Position numbers and translations under genes: made by a program. From Fragilaria crotonensis (taxonomy: Eukaryota; Bacillariophyta; Fragilariophyceae; Fragilariales; Fragilariaceae): 64,000 nucleotides of DNA. Below are positions 57,138 through 64,000 of this stretch, piece by piece. Position 1 is the stretch's first letter. Each line of letters starts with the position of its first letter. The notes under the pieces are model-generated. The model was not told the DNA's origin. It did not search any database and saw nothing but the letters and a program-made list of their open reading frames with translations. Location: assembly GCA_022925895.1 (NCBI GenBank), contig JAKSYS010000258.1, forward strand, positions 1 to 64,000, read 5' to 3'.

Positions 57138-58176
57138 ATGAGTGCTTATACCTACATTCATCCAAAGCCTTTCCATGACTGCGCCTCTACCAGAGCCTCG
57201 ACGGCGGCAACCATGAATCGAGTCTCCCCTGATACGACTCCTGAAGTCCATTCCTGGAGAGACGCATCACGATATGTTGACGACAAGCGCGATATCCAAA
57301 CAATCAAAACCAACATGACGCTCTTCCCCTTCTCCTACGACGAGCCAACCCTCGATGCTGACGGATCCTTCTCGGTGAATGTGTCTCCAAAGAAGGATGT
57401 TTTGCCGGTAAGTGCATCTTCCACCATACTACCGATGCTTGTTGTGAACTTTGGAGAGAATGACCCATTTTGACATTTCCCCTCTTCCTTTCCAGAACGC
57501 AACCGTCCTCAAGGAAGCAACACCACCAATTGCGATGGGAAAGAAGACACACACGTTGGTCACTGCCAAGAAGATGCCCAAGGAAACTAAGCACCACCTT
57601 ATCAACAACAAGCGCGCTTCGTCCTTCCATCATCCGGGACTCTTCGATTTGTACATGGCTCATCCGCAGCTTGCCGACGCTCTTCGTCGTCAATTTCCTG
57701 ATTTGCATCTCCCTTCTGCGACCATGCAGCGATCTGGACTTGCTCCATCGCGACTTTTCCAAAGCGCACGCAAGTTGACTACTCCCGATATCCCTCACCA
57801 GAAAGAGAAGACCGCGGGACTTTCATTCCTGGCCACGTCAACCATGGCCACGGCAACAACGTGCGCAATTCTTGAAAGTCAAGTTGCCACCGAATCGACT
57901 CCTCGTCCTCAAGACTACTACCCGGGACAGCCGTTTCAGGCCAAGGCCAAGCACCACTCGGACAATCTTCCTGATTCCGCGTCATCCGACGAGTTCCGTC
58001 AGCTCCAACACCCATACCACCATGCTGCGCATGATCCCATGTGGCATTCGGAGTTTGATGAGCAACTCCTCAATGGAGGGATCTTCTCGGAACATGGCGA
58101 TTTCTTTTCCGCTTTGGACCAAATCGAATTGGACCAGCAAATGCCTTGGGTGCAACCTTCGGCCTGCATGTGGTGA
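57138..58176 (+). CDS. Unknown two-exon protein
   Basis: Exons 57138-57407 and 57496-58176 flank an 88-bp intron (donor GTAAGT, acceptor TTCCAG after a pyrimidine tract). The product is 316 residues. I do not recognise the family. The middle contains HHPGLFDLYMAHPQLADALR followed by RRQFPDLHLP, a helical stretch that is the best candidate for a conserved block. The C-terminal third is acidic and His-rich, ending FSALDQIELDQQMPW, with the look of an activation or docking region. There is no signal peptide or membrane segment, so it is likely cytosolic or nuclear. The upstream 43-bp CRE-like repeat suggests regulated expression. Clean splicing and host-like codon use support a real gene. Confidence 0.7.
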
Positions 58177-61100
58177 TGCTATCGACGTGCTACGTTCGTT
58201 TGGTAGTGATTTTACGGGCGATTAGAAATCAAACTTTGGGTGGGTTGCGGCGAATCTGGGTGGGGTATGGGTGACCGGGAGCGGGGGATGATAGCTATAG
58301 CAGAATCACTGGGAGAAACTAAAATACAACAATGGCTAGAAAAAGTTTTGTTGACTATTCTACTTGTTTCATCATCACGTTTGGCACTTGTCGTCCATTA
58401 CATCTCTAGCATTCATTTATGTTTCATTGAAGTATTCACGTTTTCACACTTGGAACCTCTCCCACCTCGAGTAGCGCGCCTTTAAGCTGAATCGAGGTTT
58501 ACCACCTCACGTCTAGCCTCCCAAGGCTTTGCTGCTCCATGATTCTAGTTCAACTGCTGCCCATCTTCAGTCAAGCATCCAACTCATGTGTTGATTCACA
58601 CCGAGCAACAATATGATGTCCAACGAAACGATTCCTGTAGTGTCCCGTAAATATCACTTGCAATCTCGACAGGCGACAACATCAAACCGAAGTCGGCTCA
58701 GCGCGTGTGGCGCCAGACTTGAAAACGCTTTTCAAACCTATATCATCCGCACGAACATAATGCCGGCAGTTAGAAATAAAGATGCGTGCGTATGTCCAAA
58801 TCGAAATATGTTGAAGGTTCTACTGTAGGAATCCATAGGAAGCAACGAATTACCGGATACCCCTTACTCGCGTGTCAATTCCATGATGACAACACACACA
58901 CAAAACATTACGTGCGAAAAAACTCCGATCTATACATCGGCTCCGCATACTATGTACAAAGGGGAAAGGTACTAGTACTAGGTACTACTCCGGAGTACTT
59001 GAGTATAGGGTAAGGGGTAAAGGGTATTATAGGGTTAAAGCGGTAAAGCAATATATTTTTACCTGACTTTTTACCCTCCTCCCTGACAATTCGTCTTCAC
59101 ATTCACCCTAAAAGCAAAGGCATTACCTTTGCCTTACCCTTTAGCAGAGGGCATTGCCATGATTGCATTACCTTTTACCTTCCGGTCATTGTCATGACGC
59201 ACAACAAAACATACTCGTATATGCGCAATATCTTGTTAATGGATTTACATTGTATGGAAGTGATGACCATGTTTATTGATGCCTACTATTGCTTTGCAGA
59301 ATCAGTAAAACAAGAGTACAACTTGCAAGGAGTATAATTATGATTCCCAACCAAGTCATCAAATTGAATGTTGAGCATGCCAACTGCCCATGCCATCATC
59401 AAGGACTTCCGTGAACAAATCTTCTTGCTGCTCAATTTCTTTCATCTTCATAGCTTCTTCAATTGCTGTGGCAGTGACTGTAGAAACATCTCCGGGTGAA
59501 GTAGCATGGTTTGGATTTCATGTTTCTTTGACCAACCAACTGAGAATATGTTGGAAGGTTCTTGATAACTTGTGCTTTCATCCAAGACAAATGCAGCACA
59601 TGGTTTTGATAAGATTTCTGACAATAGAGCAAGACTGCCTGGCTTCTGCAAACACTCAATCAGCCATGTTGTTTACCCGTTCAGAAGGTGAGGATGCAAG
59701 GGTGCCAAGGTTGTTCATGGCCATTTGATAATGAGCAGGCAGCATTATCTTCCGTACCTTCCATTACTAAATCACATCAATGAATGACTGTGAATGTACA
59801 ACTATCATGGCAAGGTATCAATCAGCTTCATTGCAACCAGGCAGAGGAACACCATCAGCCATTCTTGGAGTGCTGGAGCGCTGTAGCTGTCTGCAAAGAA
59901 GGTTTCAAAGAGAGTTATGTTGGATTCCAAAACACCGTCTTTCATTGGTGGCTCATTCTTCCCTTTTATTTTGTCAGCATATTCCTCCAGTATGGCACAG
60001 CTTCTGTCCTTGAGTCACTGCCGTCTTGCTTGGTCCGATAGCTTGGACAGCCATTTGTGGCTTCAAGTATCCTGCCATAATTACAGGAAATTCTACAAGG
60101 TTCTTTGAATGATCTAGCTCCAAATTGGTCTTCATGTCCATAACCAAAATCAAGCCATCAATTTCTTTGAGCTGTTCCTTACATGTCTCACAGTGCTTCT
60201 TGATTAGTTGGTATGGCCTATGAGGAGTTAATGTGGGATTACCGGTAAATGACAGTTTTGAGAAATCTGTGGTGAAGTTATTGATAACAACCACAAGATA
60301 GTTACCTAGCTATGCAATGACTTGCAGAGCCACTGCTGATGGAATTTGTTTCACACTTAGTAGCACCAGCTTCCCATACAAGTAGCTCATACTATGATGC
60401 ATCTGATGTTAGCATGACTTTGGGATTTGTTGACATTTTGTTTGAGAAAAATGAAAAGTCCCATTATGAAAATCATTTCTTTGGAATGTCAATATGACAT
60501 GTCCGTGGCATCTGCAAATTCATCGGTCAAAAAAGGAATACTTGTCCATCTGTCGGAAATGAGAGTGTCACTTCACATATTGTTGGCATCTGCAAAATAT
60601 TTGGTTGCTGAAAATGAGAATTCCTTAAGAAAGAAATGCCTTTGGAATGTCACAGGATATGTCTTTGGTATCTGCAAAATTTGTGGTCCAAAGGATTAAA
60701 ATCTCCCCTCCACCAGCATTGAAGCAAGTCTGATGTGCATGTCACCATTTCCATAACAGGGCAAGAGCACTGGTTCCTGTGATACAATAGTGACAATGGT
60801 ATAACCATTCATGCAATTGTTCTGAACTTTCCACTACTACATTGATGCTTTATATGTTTGGCCTCAAACAATGCTAGTTAGCTATCTATAGTAGATTCTT
60901 GTGTTCCTGCATCAAATTTCTTGCTTTAGGTGCTGACCTGTGTAAACCAGCAAAGTAGTCCATACCTACCATCTGTTCTTGTTTGCATGAAAATCATATG
61001 GCCTTAGCCATTCCAATTGGCCAATGCATATTGATGCATAGTCGTAACTTGCTGTCAAACCATTTCTTCTTTTGCTTAGACTTCGCCCAAAAATATTGAG

Positions 61101-62623
61101 CAGCAGATACACCCTAGAATGCGGTTTGCAGTATTCTTACAGATCTAGCTACTGTAGTAGTCTTCCATTCATTTAGTTATTTTTGAAACCTTGTTCATTT
61201 TTACTGAACAAGAACAAGACACTTTGTAGGTGAATAAGAATGCATATCTTTTCATTCACGGTGCGGCAGCCAACATTCTCATCATCATGCACTCACAACT
61301 ATCTTAAGACTTCCTGGAGCACCTGAGCTACAAGTAACACATATGTTACCTGCTCCATCACTGGCTGAGGATTTGCTTCAATCACATAAGCTTTGAAGAA
61401 GCAACAAGCTGCGGGGCTTCTACAATTGTTCACTGTCGGTTGTTTGACTATGGCTGCAGATGGTGTAGTTCTTGCTCTGGCTGTCCTGCAGACAGTCACT
61501 GCTCGTAAAGGTACTTCCAATGCTACGACTGTAATTGGCTTTGCTCCTGCTGCTATTGACAGCAATAGTTGTTGTGACATGGTGCCATGATGGCTGCAGT
61601 GGCACAACATGCGCAACAAAGGAACCTGAGATGTGGCAACAACAATGTGAATTTTGATTCTCAAGTTGTAAGAGACCAATGACTGGCTGGATACCTTTGA
61701 TGTTCTCCACCACATTTGTAACAAAGTTACAATTGGTGACAGTAAGAGCAGCGTCACGGGGTTGGCCTTGGAACATTCTTGACTGAATCACAACGACAAA
61801 TCCCAGTATAACTGTGTTTAGATTGGTGGGTTCTTGATATTTGCGATCATTTCAGCAATTTGTACTACTGCACTCAGCTGGGATATGTCAAACATCACCT
61901 TTGCTTTACCATAAATGAACCAATAGCAAGTCTAGGGTCATCAGGTTGGATTGGCATGGTCAACACAAGATGTGTCATACATAGCAGATGAAGTGAGAAT
62001 TGGGGTGTTAATGGAAACGTGACACGTGACGCACGACAAAATGCTCGGGTGATACTGTAATACCGGTGTATCCATAGAATCCACAAGGAGAGTATCATAG
62101 ATGATACAAGCATAGCTGGGACATCAGTACAAGCGCAACGATCACTGCGTACCGTGTACTGTGTATACATACTACCGGTAGCTAGTGTAGAGGATTCCTG
62201 CACTCGCTTGAGTTGACGCACATCGCACATGTAGCTAGGCATTGGCATAGTACACGCCTCATTTTTTCGACTTGACGTGGGACTGACGCACACCTCTCGG
62301 CCACGGATGAAAACTGGCTTCGCGACACAAGGCGCAAAATGCGACGTGACAGCGTGATAATTGGCATATGTGAAGCCTCTGACACATCCATTTTGGCCAA
62401 ATGAACAGTATGACGCAGCAACGGATCAAACCACTACTCTGAGCCCTACACTCAATCTACTCTGGAGGGCATTGAATATTAATAGACAACTCTGGAGTCT
62501 GGAGTGGTCCCACGTTGTACCTGCACCGTCCTCCTTGTTACGACCGGAACAGAGCGCCTTCCCTTTCGAAGCTACTCAGTGCTTACATTCGAACACCTCG
62601 ATTCACACTGACAGGAAACAAAA
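58177..62623. other. Long gene-less spacer, CpG-poor, probably decayed repeat DNA
   Basis: By hand I count about 18 CpG in 59,341-61,260, where 70-80 would be expected at 40% GC. Frames here are short and unrelated to known families. At 59,000-59,180 G/T-rich words (GGGTAAGGGGTAAAGGG) face C/A-rich inverse-like words (CCTTACCCTTTAG), a weak foldback. The tract looks like an old methylated element that has lost its CpGs, but I cannot name it. Confidence 0.5.
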
Positions 62624-63985
62624 ATGAGGAAGGATATCTGGCACCTTCTGTTATTACTGTTCGCAATGGGCCCTGACTCCTGCATCGCAAATGCCCGCAC
62701 AAGTGCTGTGAAACTTCCAAGATCATTTCTTGCGAGAAAACCGAAAAACGAACCGGTGCCAGTGTTGACGACCACAGTTGTCAAGGCTGGCCAATCTGGC
62801 ACATCTCTTGTGAAACTCTATACGACGTCATTCCTCGTTGTCTTGGGAGCTTCGTTGGTGGCATTTTCTCCTGCACCGGCGCTCATTCAAGCACTCGGAA
62901 CCACAAGTGCTACTCGGATTCTTTCGATACTCTCGGCCACGGCGGCGCTCATGGAAATCACATTTTCACCAGCAGTCGGGAGTCTCATGGATTCCGTAGG
63001 AAGGAAACCAGTCTTTCTATCCTCATTGCTGGTGCTCGCAACATCCAATGGTATGGTGTCACTAAAACCCAGTGTCATTACAATTTCCATTGCCAAAGTT
63101 GTGAGCGCGTTCGTTGTCGGAATCTTTTTCATCACGTCACAGGCCATAATGAGCGATAGTACAGCATCCCAACCAGAACGAATGAGTTCCGCGATTGGTA
63201 TTCAGCTATCACTAACATCGCTAGGATTCCTGTGTGGAGCAATAGCCGCTGGTCGACTTGCCGAAAAGGGATTGACGGTAGCCTACGGAGCGTCCACTGC
63301 AGTGGCGGTGGTGGCGCTTTGTCTGGCTGCCACCATGGCAGAAACGTTACTTCCCGCGAATCGTATTGCAGCGGATGAACACAGAACAAGAAAGTTGCTG
63401 CTGCAATCTCCTCTATCAGCTACAAGAATATTCAGGCACAAGGAGATCCGTGTCCTGGTGATCCTACTTATGCTGAGCTCAATTAATACGTTCATGGGGG
63501 ATGTCTTTCAGATTTATTCCACGACCGAATGGGGTCTCGAGGCAAAAGAGTATTCAACTTTCATCGCCATGTTTGGAGTCCTTGGAATTTTCAGCAATCT
63601 TGTCGGAAGTGTCCTTGTTCGAAAGATTGGTATCAAGCGCTTCACGGCAATCGCAACCTTGTCGACCCTGGGTGTCCCCGTCGGGGCCACATTCTTCCAA
63701 TTTCGCGGAGTCGTGATTGGAGCACTCCTTGGGTTCTTGTCGATAGCACAACGAATGGGCATCACGGCTGCCCTCGTTTCAGAAGGGCGCAAATTGGGAG
63801 TGCCGCAAGGCGAACTTGCCGGGGAGCGGTCGTCCATTATTGCACTACTCAAGGTCATCGGGCCAATCTGGTACAGCATGTTGTACGTACAGGGAAAGCA
63901 ATTGGCTGGAGTGAAGAATCTCCCATTTATCTTCAACATTGGCATCTCAATCGTTACGTTCGTGATATGTATGATCCACCTCTAA
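62624..63985 (+). CDS. MFS transporter (TetA/DHA1-like)
   Basis: A single exon encodes 453 residues with about 12 hydrophobic segments and an N-terminal leader (MRKDIWHLLLLLFAMGPDSC). The loop between the second and third helices has GSLMDSVGRKP, the signature motif A (GxLaDrxGrk) of the major facilitator superfamily. The second half repeats a weaker version (VGSVLVRKIGIKR). The overall plan resembles TetA-like drug:proton antiporters, but no substrate can be read from the sequence. The leader could direct it to the secretory pathway or a plastid envelope. Start ATG at 62624 is the first in frame; the stop is inside the window, so the gene is complete. Confidence 0.85.
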   Translation: MRKDIWHLLLLLFAMGPDSCIANARTSAVKLPRSFLARKPKNEPVPVLTTTVVKAGQSGTSLVKLYTTSFLVVLGASLVAFSPAPALIQALGTTSATRILSILSATAALMEITFSPAVGSLMDSVGRKPVFLSSLLVLATSNGMVSLKPSVITISIAKVVSAFVVGIFFITSQAIMSDSTASQPERMSSAIGIQLSLTSLGFLCGAIAAGRLAEKGLTVAYGASTAVAVVALCLAATMAETLLPANRIAADEHRTRKLLLQSPLSATRIFRHKEIRVLVILLMLSSINTFMGDVFQIYSTTEWGLEAKEYSTFIAMFGVLGIFSNLVGSVLVRKIGIKRFTAIATLSTLGVPVGATFFQFRGVVIGALLGFLSIAQRMGITAALVSEGRKLGVPQGELAGERSSIIALLKVIGPIWYSMLYVQGKQLAGVKNLPFIFNIGISIVTFVICMIHL

Positions 63986-64000
63986 TGCATGGCTGCTCAG

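Noticed and set aside
59000-59060. Telomere-like repeat (GGGTAA words)
   Set aside because: The words are irregular (GGGTAAGGGGTAAAGGG) and do not form TTAGGG tandem units; more likely a foldback.
59974-60294. A 106-residue minus-strand frame as a gene
   Set aside because: It is open by chance in CpG-depleted sequence; I see no domain.
1-64000. tRNA, rRNA or snRNA genes
   Set aside because: I looked for B-box-like GTTCRANNC words with matching arms and found none that fold convincingly by eye.

Overview
The window looks like a nuclear contig from a single-celled eukaryote, most likely a diatom or another stramenopile. Host genes carry short GT-AG introns (77-96 bp), there are no operons, and the spacers are long. 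Several genes have the signal-peptide, mitochondrial-leader or fusion designs typical of heterokont algae. The species cannot be fixed from sequence alone. About fourteen host genes are supportable; the rest is spacer and mobile DNA.

Layout. At 0.2-4.8 kb lie a Dld-type D-lactate dehydrogenase and a signal-peptide-bearing NSF-like AAA ATPase. From 4.8 to 9.4 kb is AT-rich spacer. At 9.4-14.1 kb lie a GPR180/TMEM145-family membrane protein and a WW-domain/cyclin-Y fusion. At 16.9-22.5 kb is a PIF/Harbinger DNA transposon with matching ends, a TCA target duplication, a DDE transposase and a partner gene, followed by an odd cluster of TTTGCTTAC motifs. A disordered protein with a PP1-docking-like motif sits at 23.9-25.4 kb. 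At 27.8-33.9 kb is a fossil tyrosine-recombinase retroelement with split direct repeats, abutting a 60-bp minisatellite (34.0-34.9 kb). At 35.2-36.3 kb is a transposase-less element with 26-bp inverted ends and a TA duplication.

From 37 kb the window is gene-rich: a secreted or membrane SET-domain protein with a possible oxygenase-like tail, EXO1, a CHY/RING ubiquitin ligase (RCHY1-like), a mitochondrial EHD/dynamin-like GTPase, a small UAP56-binding mRNA-export-type protein, the spliceosomal WD40-cyclophilin PPWD1, a DUF5107/TPR membrane protein, an unknown two-exon gene preceded by a 43-bp repeat carrying ACGTCA motifs, and an MFS transporter.

The genes are mostly independent housekeeping functions: DNA repair, ubiquitylation, RNA processing, mitochondrial membrane remodelling and transport. 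No clear multi-gene system was found. The most unusual items are the WW-cyclin-Y fusion, the secretory NSF-like ATPase with a new N-terminal domain, the SET-plus-tail protein, the Harbinger element with palindromic subterminal repeats and an internal GAGTACTCG minisatellite, and the CRE-like 43-bp tandem repeat. Frame breaks in D-LDH, EXO1, PPWD1 and the Harbinger transposase all have the size of one missing base, which may reflect the assembly rather than gene decay.
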